DNA of 64,000 bases. It comes from an uncultured beta proteobacterium. GTDB lineage: Bacteria > Pseudomonadota > Gammaproteobacteria > Burkholderiales > Burkholderiaceae_C. The stretch spans positions 1 to 64,000 of the forward strand of contig CAIKMZ010000086.1 in assembly GCA_903828665.1 (NCBI GenBank). Direction: 5' to 3'. The position numbers were made by a program, and so were the translations under genes. The first letter of the stretch is position 1. The number at the start of each line of letters is the position of its first letter. This document shows, one piece after another, positions 42,240-50,057 of this stretch. The notes under the pieces were generated by a model. That model did not search any database and had not been told where the DNA came from. It worked only from the letters and a program-made list of their open reading frames with translations.

Positions 42240-44450
42240 TCAGAAGTCCAGCGTCGCTGTCAGTGAAACATTGCGACCCGGCGTGACGGTCAACAAATCT
42301 TTGGCCGACGGTGCCGCGCTGGAACTGCCAGCGGTGGCCGAAGCAATGCCGACGATGGCATGGCTGTCGAACAGGTTGTTGACGCCGAATTGAAGTTTGA
42401 GCTGCTTGGCGAAGTCTGCCGGCTTCTTGATCGTGTAATTGACATACAGGTTGGCCACCGTCACGGGATCAATCACGAAGGCTTCATGCGTTCCGTCCTT
42501 GGCGTCGTTGTAGAGGCGCCCAACCCGATTCGCCGACAGGCTGGCGGCCCAGCCGTTGCGCTCATAGTTCAGGGCTAAGGCTTGTGTGGTGTTAGGCGCG
42601 CCGGCCACCCATTGCCCGTTCTCGTATTTCAGGCTGCCTATCGTCACATTCGCGTACAGGCTGAAGCCTGCGCCAAGCACAAAGTTGGCTTCAGCTTCAA
42701 TCCCCTGGTTCACTTCGGTGCCGCTGAGAACGTAGCCGACGTTGCCGGCACTGTCCGGTGGCAGGGCCGTGTAGGCGCCATCGAGCTTGGTGTGGTAGAC
42801 GTCTGCGGCCAGCGTCAGGTCAGCCGCATTCCAGACCGTGCCGACTTGTGTCGTCGTCGCCTTGGTCGCCTTGGGCGCCGGCGATACCAGCGCGTTCTTC
42901 ACGTCAAAGACGCTGGTGCTCGGAATCTGGTCGCCGATCGCATATTGTCCGTAGACACTCCAGTTCGGACGGATGTTGTAGTGCACATCGAGAGAGGGCA
43001 TCACATCCGTGTAGGTAATGGAGTTGACTAGGCTGGGCGCGCCGCCTGTGATGGTGCCGGTGGCGGCGTTATATACGCCGCCGAGCGTGCCAACAGCGCC
43101 GCCGTTGTCCTGAAGATGGACAAAGTCCTGCTTGTAGGACGCGTACTTGACGCCAGGCGTTACCTTCAGGTCCTTGCCGACTTTGACCTCGTATTCCAGG
43201 TAGGGCTGGACCGTCGTCGTCTGGTAGGTCTCGGTGAAGTTCGGCGCCGGCGTGTCAACCCAGGTCCGGGGATCCGAGGGAATCTGGTAGCGACGACTGT
43301 CCGCCCGCTCCAGCCACAGGCCGGTGCGCAAAGTGCCAATGTCGGTTTCATTGCTCAGGCGCAGCAGGTTGCCGAAGGTCGTGTAGGAGTTGAGCTTGTC
43401 GATGGCACTGGTCGTGGTGATGACGGTTGCGCTGTTGTTGTAGTTCTGCTTGTTCCAGTAGCGGTAGGTGTAAACCTTGTCTTCGAGTTTCCAGCCGCCA
43501 CCGAGCATGGTGGAAATGCCGGCATAGACAAAATCGGTCGAAATATCGTAGAAGTTGTAGCCGTAATAGTTAGGCTTGGTCGGGTCGCCACTGAGCAGCG
43601 TGATGTAGTCGCCCGCGGTGTAGCTGGAACGAGCAATGCCCTTGATGGACGGCGTGTTGTTCTTCAGGTTCAGGTAGGAGGCGAATACCGTGAAGGTCGA
43701 ACCACCCGTGTTCTCATACTGGTACTTGCCCGAGACCGCCTTGCGATCCTGCAGGTTGAAGGTCTGGTAACCATCCGATTTCATTTCATGCACGTTGAAA
43801 AGCAGGTTCGACTTGCCGTCCGGGCCAATCTGGCCGGTTTCATGCTCAAGGCCGATCAGCCTGGTATTCCAGGAACCACTCGACAGTTCGACACTGGTAC
43901 GCGGCTCGGCTTCGAGCACGCGCGAGCGGAAGTCGACACTGCCGCCAAAAGTGGCTTGCCCGAAGGTCGATGCACCGCCAGGGCTGCGGTCCACCACGGC
44001 ACCACCAATGAACTGGCTCGGGAAAAAGACTCAGGAGTGGTGGCTGACGCCATTCGTGTCGTTGAACGGAATGCCGTCGAAACTGAAAACGGTGTTACTG
44101 TCTGAGAGGCCACGGATGGTGACCTTGGCGTCGCCCAGACCAACGCCGTTGGGCGACGAGCTAAAGACACCGGGCGTCATAGAAATAGTCTGCGTGTAGT
44201 CGGCGACCGGCGAGGTGTAGTTGCGGATGAACTGGTCCGACACGACCGACTGCGCGGAGCGCGCCGCAAGCGAATTCATCGAGGGCGCAGTCTCGGCCGA
44301 AGCGGCCTGCCCGGTGATGACAACGGCGCTCAGATTGACGGTGGATTCCGACTGCGCAAAACAGGGTGCGGCGGCGAAGAGAATGGCCACGGCACGCGAA
44401 ACGTTCAGGACATTGGACTTGAGACGGGGCTTTTGGATAGTTTTGGACAT
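42240..44450 (-). pseudogene. TonB-dependent outer-membrane receptor, interrupted by one in-frame TGA
   Basis: The 736-codon gene has a signal peptide (...AVAILFAAAPCFA-Q), a plug domain (VSDQFIRNYTSPVADYTQTI, TPGVFSSSPNGVGLGDAKV, TIRGLSDSNTVFSFDGIPFN) and a complete beta-barrel ending in ...NVSLTATLDF. A TGA at 44033-44031 splits it after residue 139 in the motif NGVSHHS*VFFPSQFIGG. Frame is kept on both sides. One base change would restore TGG (Trp), the residue expected in related receptors. So this is a recent nonsense mutation, a sequencing error or a readthrough. Related receptors import metal or organic-phosphate compounds; its place next to a phosphatase suggests the latter (inference). 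Confidence 0.85.
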
Positions 44451-44509
44451 GATGTGTTAAATGAGAAATCTGTCAAATTTGACTGACCACTCGATCTTCA
44501 TTTCCAAAT

Positions 44510-44527
44510 ATGACGAAGCCGTGAAAA
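44510..44527 (-). promoter_or_regulatory. candidate weak Pho box before the TonB receptor
   Basis: On the minus strand TTTTCAC-GGCT-TCGTCAT: correct 7+4+7 spacing, 10 of 14 positions match, 60 bp before the start codon. No clear -10 ten bases on. Low confidence. Confidence 0.3.
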
Positions 44528-44541
44528 ACGTAACGTGTTGT

Positions 44542-44559
44542 TTTTCATCGTCTCGTCAC
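44542..44559 (+). promoter_or_regulatory. candidate weak Pho box before the cytochrome b561 operon
   Basis: TTTTCAT-CGTC-TCGTCAC: correct spacing, 10 of 14 positions match, but only 23 bp before the ATG and without a -10 at the expected place. It matters because the operon ends in dgkA and a glycosyltransferase. Low confidence. Confidence 0.3.
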
Positions 44560-44582
44560 ATCAATGAATCAAGCTCCATCGA

Positions 44583-45164
44583 ATGCATGAATCCAATCTC
44601 ACGGCGCAGGCGCTCGCCGGTCGTTACGACGCAACAACCATCTTTCTGCACTGGCTGAGCGCCGCCTTGGTAATCGGGTTGTGGATTGCCGGCCAAAGCA
44701 TCGGTTTCTTCCCGCGCGGCGCGCCCCGCTTGACGGCCCGCAGCTCGCACATCACGGCGGGCGCGGTGCTCGGTGTTGTCCTGTTGATTCGGCTGGTCTG
44801 GCGCCACGCCGGCGGCACCCAATTGCCACGGACAGATGTTGGCATTCTGGGACGGGCTGCAGCGGGCATGCATCATCTTCTCTACGCAACACTGATCGCC
44901 ATCATCGTGATCGGCCTTGCCTGCGTCTGGATTCGTGGCGACACTGTTTTCAACTGGTTCACCGTTCCGGCATTCGATCCGGGCAACAAGGCGCTGCGAC
45001 ACAACGCGGTCGAATTGCACAGCCTAGTCGCCAACCTCTTGCTCAGCCTTGCCGGCATTCATGCGATCGCCGCAGCATGGCACTACCGCGTCTTGAAAGA
45101 TGGTGTCTTGCAGCGCATGCTGCCGCGATTGGCGGCGCCGACGAGGAAAAAGTCATCAAACTGA
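44583..45164 (+). CDS. cytochrome b561-type membrane protein
   Basis: 193 residues with four predicted spans. The pattern YDATTIFLHWLSAALVIGLW, SSHITAGAVLGVVLLIRLVWR, MHHLLYATLIAIIVIGLA and HSLVANLLLSLAGIHAIAAAWHY places the four heme-binding His residues in spans 1, 2, 3 and 4. It passes electrons between the membrane quinone pool and a partner, or quenches superoxide; the partner is not evident. First gene of a rightward run with a zinc-ribbon protein, dgkA and a glycosyltransferase. Confidence 0.88.
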   Translation: MHESNLTAQALAGRYDATTIFLHWLSAALVIGLWIAGQSIGFFPRGAPRLTARSSHITAGAVLGVVLLIRLVWRHAGGTQLPRTDVGILGRAAAGMHHLLYATLIAIIVIGLACVWIRGDTVFNWFTVPAFDPGNKALRHNAVELHSLVANLLLSLAGIHAIAAAWHYRVLKDGVLQRMLPRLAAPTRKKSSN

Positions 45165-45212
45165 AATCTTGGCCCGCAAGAATCAGATCTTTGATATCAC
45201 GTGTGCCCGGCC

Positions 45213-45431
45213 ATGTACAAATCTGAAGACACCAGGATCGCCGCAAGTGGCTTGCGCTATACGACGAAGGAGAGCGGATCTCCCTTTCAGGGCATGGGTG
45301 GCTCTGGCGAGACGCTGAGCTGCATCCAGTGCGGCCGGCACCGGCTGCGGCGCAACGGCTCATTCCGGCGCTACCTGCAGGCCTTGTGGTTCTATTGCGT
45401 CGACTGCAAGCCACGTCAGGCGGCGCAATGA
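45213..45431 (+). CDS. small zinc-ribbon protein
   Basis: 72 residues. Two CxxC pairs (CIQCGRHR near residue 37 and CVDCKP at the end) make a likely zinc ribbon; the intervening RRNGSFRRYLQALWFY is basic. The N-terminal half seems disordered. Function unknown. Its stop overlaps the dgkA start by four bases (ATGA), which supports real translation. Confidence 0.65.
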   Translation: MYKSEDTRIAASGLRYTTKESGSPFQGMGGSGETLSCIQCGRHRLRRNGSFRRYLQALWFYCVDCKPRQAAQ

Positions 45432-45829
45432 GCAAGACCAAGCTCATGCAATCAACCAGCATCGAAAGTCCGCACAAGGGAAAAAGAGGCATCCGGCGAC
45501 TGCTCAATGCTTTCGGCTACTCGTGTTCCGGACTGCAGGAAGCCTTTCGCAACGAAGATGCTTTCCGCCAGGAGGTGCTGCTCGCAGGTGTGCTGATTCC
45601 GTTGGCGTTTCTGATCGAGCAGCACATGCTCGGCCGCGCACTGATGATCGCCTGCGTGCTGTTGCTACTCATCGTCGAGTTGATCAATTCGGCCATCGAA
45701 GCGACGGTGGACCGGATCTCGCTGGACGACCACCGCCTGGCCAAGCGTGCCAAGGACATCGGCAGCGCAGCCGTGCTGATCAGCCTGCTCAATCTCCTAG
45801 TCGTCTGGGTGCTGGTGCTGCTGAACTGA
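45428..45829 (+). CDS. dgkA: diacylglycerol kinase
   Basis: 133 residues with three membrane spans. The DgkA signatures are SGLQEAFRNEDAFRQEV and ELINSAIEATVDRISLDDH, with the catalytic Glu and Asn in place. It phosphorylates diacylglycerol to phosphatidic acid at the inner membrane. The N-terminus is about 15 residues longer than in E. coli. Next to a glycosyltransferase that may use diacylglycerol and 6 kb from a PlcP-like diacylglycerol producer, it would compete for or recycle the same substrate (inference). Confidence 0.94.
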   Translation: MSKTKLMQSTSIESPHKGKRGIRRLLNAFGYSCSGLQEAFRNEDAFRQEVLLAGVLIPLAFLIEQHMLGRALMIACVLLLLIVELINSAIEATVDRISLDDHRLAKRAKDIGSAAVLISLLNLLVVWVLVLLN

Positions 45830-45884
45830 ATCAGCCAGGCCCGCCCAATCCGTTCACCAAACCAAGCAAAGCGGACCCATCACC

Positions 45885-47093
45885 ATGAAGATCCTGTTTG
45901 TCTCTGACGTCTATTTCCCGCGGGTCAACGGCGTCTCCACATCGATCGAGACCTTCCGACGTAACCTGCGCGCACTCGGACATACCGTCCACCTGATTGC
46001 GCCGGACTACGCCGCGCAGAGCGCCGATGAATCGGACATCGTGCGAGTGCCGGCGCGGCAGGTGCCGCTGGACCCGGAAGACCGGTTCATGCGCTACGGT
46101 TGGGTCATGCGGCAGCTCGACCGATTGCGCGACGAGCAGTACGACATCATCCACGTGCAGACCCCTTTCGTCGCGCACTACCTGGGCCTGCGACTGTCCC
46201 ACCTGCTGGGGATCCCGTGCGTCGAGACCTATCACACGTTTTTTGAAGAGTACCTGTACCACTACATTCCCCTTGTTCCGAAGCGCCTGATGCGCTATCT
46301 CGCCAAGCTCTTTTCGCGTCATCAGGGCAACAGTCTGGACGGCATGGTGGTGCCGTCAAAACCGATGTTGCGCGTCTTGAAGAGTTACGGCATCACGACC
46401 CGGGCCGAGGTCATCCCGACCGGCATCGAGCCGCAGAGTTTCGTGTTCGGAAGCCGGTCCGTCTTCCGGGAGAAGTTCGGCATTGCGCCGGACCGACCGA
46501 TGCTGCTGTTTGTCGGACGGGTGGCGCACGAGAAGAACATCAGCTTTCTTCTCAGGGTCGTCGAACAGGTCAAGAGCGCAATCCCCGACGTCCTCTTGGT
46601 CATCGCTGGCGAGGGGCCGGCCCGCTCCGGCTTGGAACAGGATGCGAAGAAGCTCGGCCTTGGCGAGACCGTGCGGTTCATCGGCTACCTGGATCGCGAC
46701 ACCGAACTCAACAGCTGCTATCGCGCCGCCGATGTATTCATATTTTCTTCGCGAACGGAAACGCAGGGACTGGTGCTGCTCGAAGCGATGGCGCAGGGCG
46801 TGCCGCTGGTGTCGATCGCCGAGATGGGGACGCGCGATGTGTTGAAGGATGGCCTTGGCGTCTGGATTGCTCGCGAGGAGGTGAGCGACTTTTCTGTCAA
46901 GGTCGTCACGCTGCTGAGCAACGCGCAAATGCGCCGGGAACTGGGTGATGCAGGCCGCGACTATGCGAACGAATGGTCTGCAGCCAAGCAGGCGCAGCGG
47001 ATGCTGGCCTTCTACGGGCGTGTTCTTGGTCTTGCCAACGAAGGTCAGGCAACGCAGCACACCGATCAGGCGGTTCCTGAAACCGGGTTCTGA
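45885..47093 (+). CDS. GT4 glycosyltransferase, candidate diacylglycerol glycosyltransferase
   Basis: 402 residues. The N-terminal Rossmann half starts MKILFVSDVYFPRVNGVSTSIETF, typical of GT4 enzymes that transfer sugar to lipid acceptors. The second half has LLFVGRVAHEKNISFLL (nucleotide-sugar site) and the EX7E motif ETQGLVLLE. Related GT4 enzymes make mono-glycosyl-diacylglycerol, including those induced by phosphate shortage in Agrobacterium. Position downstream of dgkA and near plcP supports this; mannosyl transfer to another lipid is the main alternative. Its last 28 bases overlap the convergent RHH gene. Confidence 0.78.
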   Translation: MKILFVSDVYFPRVNGVSTSIETFRRNLRALGHTVHLIAPDYAAQSADESDIVRVPARQVPLDPEDRFMRYGWVMRQLDRLRDEQYDIIHVQTPFVAHYLGLRLSHLLGIPCVETYHTFFEEYLYHYIPLVPKRLMRYLAKLFSRHQGNSLDGMVVPSKPMLRVLKSYGITTRAEVIPTGIEPQSFVFGSRSVFREKFGIAPDRPMLLFVGRVAHEKNISFLLRVVEQVKSAIPDVLLVIAGEGPARSGLEQDAKKLGLGETVRFIGYLDRDTELNSCYRAADVFIFSSRTETQGLVLLEAMAQGVPLVSIAEMGTRDVLKDGLGVWIAREEVSDFSVKVVTLLSNAQMRRELGDAGRDYANEWSAAKQAQRMLAFYGRVLGLANEGQATQHTDQAVPETGF

Positions 47094-47461
47094 ATACTGC
47101 TGGCGTGGGCGTCCACCAGGTTGGGTCGCAGTCCGCGCAAGACAGCCGTCGCATTGAGCGAGCGTATCGGGATACTCAAGTCGCCGGGAATCCGCTGCTC
47201 CACTTGCAGTGCCAGGTAACGCAGGCCGCAGACACGCAGGAAACTTGAAAAGTTGGGGATGTCACCACGATGCTCAAGCAACTCGTCGTAGAGTTTGGAG
47301 AGCAACTGCGGAACCGTCATGCCATCGCGGGCGCCGATTTCTTCCAGCGTGTCCCAGAACAGGTTTTCCAGCCGGATACTGGTCACCACTCCGTGCAGAC
47401 GAATGCTGCGCGTGGTGGCTTCATAGCTTTGCGGATTGGCGCGAACAAAAATTTGACACAT
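47066..47461 (-). CDS. ribbon-helix-helix domain protein
   Basis: 131 residues from the ATG after AAGGAG on the minus strand; the frame extends upstream without a good site. MCQIFVRANPQSYEATTRSI and SIRLENLFWDTLEEIGARDGMTVPQLLSKLYDEL match a family with a conserved short RHH region, also seen beside regulatory genes. The last part (RPNLVDAHASSIQNP) has no clear role. Possible DNA-binding regulator; target unknown. Convergent overlap of 28 bp with the GT4 gene. Confidence 0.75.
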   Translation of the reverse strand: MCQIFVRANPQSYEATTRSIRLHGVVTSIRLENLFWDTLEEIGARDGMTVPQLLSKLYDELLEHRGDIPNFSSFLRVCGLRYLALQVEQRIPGDLSIPIRSLNATAVLRGLRPNLVDAHASSIQNPVSGTA

Positions 47462-47619
47462 TCCACAGTCTCCTTCGCATTGGCGGCATCGTAGCCCCAA
47501 AGCTGTCGCTCCGGGGCATTTGTTGGCGAGCCAATCTTCCGACGGGCCGCCACCGAGGAAGAAGAGCCCCCCTGTGAGCAGGAATCCACACGCAATGGGC
47601 GACCGTAGGGGCAAGCATC

Positions 47620-48201
47620 CTAGTGAGAAATCTTTGTCCCCAATAGGGCCATGAACTGGGACAGCCAGGCCGGATGGGCGGGCCAGGCCGGTGCCGTGAC
47701 GTATTGACCATCGGTCACGGCGGCGTCGATGGCGATCGCGGCAAAGATCGCGCCTGCCAGTTCAACTTCGGGTTGGCAAGCCGGATACGCACTGATGCGC
47801 TTGCCGCGGATGATGCCCGGCACGGCGGCAAGTACTTGCGCACCATGGCAGACAGCAGCGATCGGCTTGCCGGCATCGGCGAATTCCTTGGTGATCGCCA
47901 GCACGCGCGCGTTGAGGCGCAAATACTCAGGCCCCCGACCACCCGGAATCAGCAGGGCATCGTAGTTCGCGGTATTGACATCGGAGAAATTGGCGTTGAG
48001 CGTAAAGCGGTGCCCGGGCTTTTCGCTGTAGGTCTGCGCCCCTTCAAAATCATGGATCGCAGTCATCACATAGTCGCCGGCTTTTTTGTCGGGACACACC
48101 GCGTGCACGGTGTAACCCACGGCAAGCAGGGTTTGAAATGGGACCATGGTTTCATAGTCTTCACAATAGTCGCCGCACAGCATCAAGATCTTCTTGCTCA
48201 T
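47620..48201 (-). CDS. DJ-1/PfpI family protein
   Basis: 193 residues from [17 protein letters not shown], with CAGGAG before the ATG. The nucleophile elbow is [11 protein letters not shown] (Cys and His side by side), with the conserved Glu in DYCEDYE. The fold is that of class I glutamine amidotransferase-like proteins such as DJ-1, YhbO and PfpI, which act in protein repair or as glyoxalase-like enzymes. The start used here is 16 codons later than the first ATG because it has the ribosome site. Confidence 0.9.
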   Translation of the reverse strand: MSKKILMLCGDYCEDYETMVPFQTLLAVGYTVHAVCPDKKAGDYVMTAIHDFEGAQTYSEKPGHRFTLNANFSDVNTANYDALLIPGGRGPEYLRLNARVLAITKEFADAGKPIAAVCHGAQVLAAVPGIIRGKRISAYPACQPEVELAGAIFAAIAIDAAVTDGQYVTAPAWPAHPAWLSQFMALLGTKISH

Positions 48202-48321
48202 CGCACGCTCCTGAAAAGTTGGGAAAACCAGTTTGCGACGCTCATCCATGGTTTGGGTAACAAGGAATTACTACAGCGCTAAGTGTTTACCCGAGGCTCG
48301 GCCACACCACCGATTAAGACT

Positions 48322-48771
48322 TCAGTTCGCCCTAGGTGCGAAGGTCCCGCTCCAGCCGCGCGTGGCGATGCGCAGCCGTTCTGAACCCACGGCCGTCAGC
48401 GTGAACTTGCTCGCGCTTCCTGCGAGATTGCGCAAAATCCAATTGGCCGCCGGCCCAAAACGGAGCTGCTCGTGATCAAAGCGGATTTCCAGATCGGCAC
48501 CCGCCCTGCAGACGGTGCCACTTCCTTCAGCCCAGAGGCCCTCTCCGGTCTTGATGAATTCCAACGCAAGCGCTCCCGGTTTCTCGACAATCGATACCAC
48601 TAAGGGCTTGCCATCGTCCATCGTGGTCTCGACCCACTGCAGGGATTCGCGCTGGTCCCCGAGCATGATCTTGAGTCCGTTGATCGTCGTTGCACAGTCC
48701 GACGCCGCCGATACGCCATCATTGAACAATGACAGTAGCAGCATCAAAACAAGAAGCAAAGGGGTTCGCAT
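48322..48771 (-). CDS. exported protein of unknown function
   Basis: 149 residues with a signal peptide (MRTPLLLVLMLLLSLFNDGVSA-A). The mature part has two Cys (DCATTI near residue 26 and GTVCRAGADLEIRF) that could form a disulfide. It is predicted to be mainly beta-strand. No family recognised. It follows the M14 peptidase gene with an 11-bp gap in the same direction. Confidence 0.65.
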   Translation of the reverse strand: MRTPLLLVLMLLLSLFNDGVSAASDCATTINGLKIMLGDQRESLQWVETTMDDGKPLVVSIVEKPGALALEFIKTGEGLWAEGSGTVCRAGADLEIRFDHEQLRFGPAANWILRNLAGSASKFTLTAVGSERLRIATRGWSGTFAPRAN

Positions 48772-48782
48772 GTTGAAGCGGA

Positions 48783-49796
48783 TCAATACCAGTGCTGCAG
48801 GGCTTGCCCGTGCTGTTGTACGCGCGCGTCCGACCCCGGCAGCCAGAGCTGATGGCCGCAGGCGGCGCGCGACAGAAAGTCCAGCAGCAATTGGTGCTGG
48901 CGCAGGACGCGCTGCTGACGGTGCTCGATCAGCGGGTTGAAGATGCCATGGCGCGAAAACAATTGGCGCGGGTTCTTCTTGACCCAGAGCCAAGAACCCA
49001 TCTCCAGCGTCAGTGGTAGGAAAACGCCTTGCGCTTGTTCGCACGACTTCAAGTACAAGTGGTCCCACAAGTCACCGTGCGTCAGGTACTGTGCGCTTTG
49101 CGGCTCGATGATGTAGCGGTGATGACTATTCGACTGAACAAAGATGTTCTTGAGCGCGTGCATCTCGGCCAGGTGGGCAATCGGTTCGCGCTTGTAGGCA
49201 AACGGAAACCAGATGCGATCACTGCTGCCAAAGCCGGAATGGCAATCCACGCTCAGGCTGAAATCGCGGTTGAGGAGCTCGGTGTTGACTACATCGCAGA
49301 CGGCCTGATTCTCGATTTCCATCGCGCCATTACGTGGGCCGCGGTACCACGGCAGTCCGGCGCTGATGCGTTGACCGCCGACGAGAAATGGCACCGACTC
49401 CTGCGCCTGTACCGGCGCGTTGCGCATCAGGTCCACACCATGGGGGTTGGCCCGGGTGCCCAGCGCCATGCCGCCGGGGTTGACCAGGGGCATGAAAACC
49501 AGCCGCACCGATTCAAGCTGCCTGTGCAGCGCGCTGTCCCATTGCAGGCGCATGACGAGACTTTGCAGATAGGCAATCACGACACCCGAGCCGATGCGCT
49601 CCAGCCCATGCACGCCGCCAAAATAGCCGACCGCCGGCACCTCGAGCGACGGGTTGCCCAGTGTGATGACATGAACCGGATAGCTGGCGCCGCCGGGCAG
49701 ATCGACCTGGCACACAACACGCGATTCAAGCCGGCCCGCCCCCAACTCAATAATGCGCTGCACGGCCTGCAGTTCAGGTAATGGGGCATGGCTCAT
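48783..49796 (-). CDS. M14 family zinc carboxypeptidase
   Basis: 337 residues without a signal peptide. The metal-binding HxxE pair is in GGVHGLERIG, the third ligand is in SVDCHSGFGSSD, and MPLVNPGGMALGTRANPHGVDL (split) fits the M14 succinylglutamate desuccinylase-like subgroup. The late Glu in TLEMGSWLW may be the catalytic one. It is likely a cytoplasmic peptidase or amidase; the substrate is unknown. Confidence 0.85.
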   Translation of the reverse strand: MSHAPLPELQAVQRIIELGAGRLESRVVCQVDLPGGASYPVHVITLGNPSLEVPAVGYFGGVHGLERIGSGVVIAYLQSLVMRLQWDSALHRQLESVRLVFMPLVNPGGMALGTRANPHGVDLMRNAPVQAQESVPFLVGGQRISAGLPWYRGPRNGAMEIENQAVCDVVNTELLNRDFSLSVDCHSGFGSSDRIWFPFAYKREPIAHLAEMHALKNIFVQSNSHHRYIIEPQSAQYLTHGDLWDHLYLKSCEQAQGVFLPLTLEMGSWLWVKKNPRQLFSRHGIFNPLIEHRQQRVLRQHQLLLDFLSRAACGHQLWLPGSDARVQQHGQALQHWY

Positions 49797-49865
49797 GGCG
49801 GCCTAGCATAGCGGCGCAAAGGCCGATCCGACAAGCTGCGAATCGTGCCGCGTCGTAATTCGGCA

Positions 49866-49883
49866 CTGACACGGCGCTGTCAC
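49866..49883 (+). promoter_or_regulatory. Pho box before the 38-residue ORF and olsA
   Basis: CTGACAC-GGCG-CTGTCAC, 13 of 14 positions match. The hexamer ten bases on is TAACTT, a weak -10. The ATG of the small ORF follows 53 bp after the box. Confidence 0.8.
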
Positions 49884-49936
49884 ACAGCGCGTGTAACTTG
49901 TGGTGCAAGCAACCGGAACAAACACCCTCGCTCATC

Positions 49937-50053
49937 ATGCCAAATCAAACCACCTACTTTCGCATCGTAGCCATCCCGGCCTGCATGATCTGGGGCCTGC
50001 TCGAGTTCTTCGCCCTGCAGCGCGCACGCTTTCAAATCCGTCGCACGCAATAG
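49937..50053 (+). CDS. 38-residue membrane ORF upstream of olsA
   Basis: ATG to TAG encodes 38 residues with one hydrophobic segment (FRIVAIPACMIWGLLEFFAL) and a basic tail (QRARFQIRRTQ). It sits directly after a Pho box and ends four bases before the olsA ATG, so the two are likely coupled. Similar short ORFs with WGLxEFxALQ in front of acyltransferases occur in relatives as I recall. No strong ribosome site is visible. Function unknown; it could anchor or regulate OlsA. Confidence 0.6.
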   Translation: MPNQTTYFRIVAIPACMIWGLLEFFALQRARFQIRRTQ

Positions 50054-50057
50054 AACG

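Noticed and set aside
42240-44450. Two separate genes instead of one interrupted receptor
   Set aside because: The downstream part would begin in the plug domain without a signal peptide; both parts are in the same frame separated by one TGA only.
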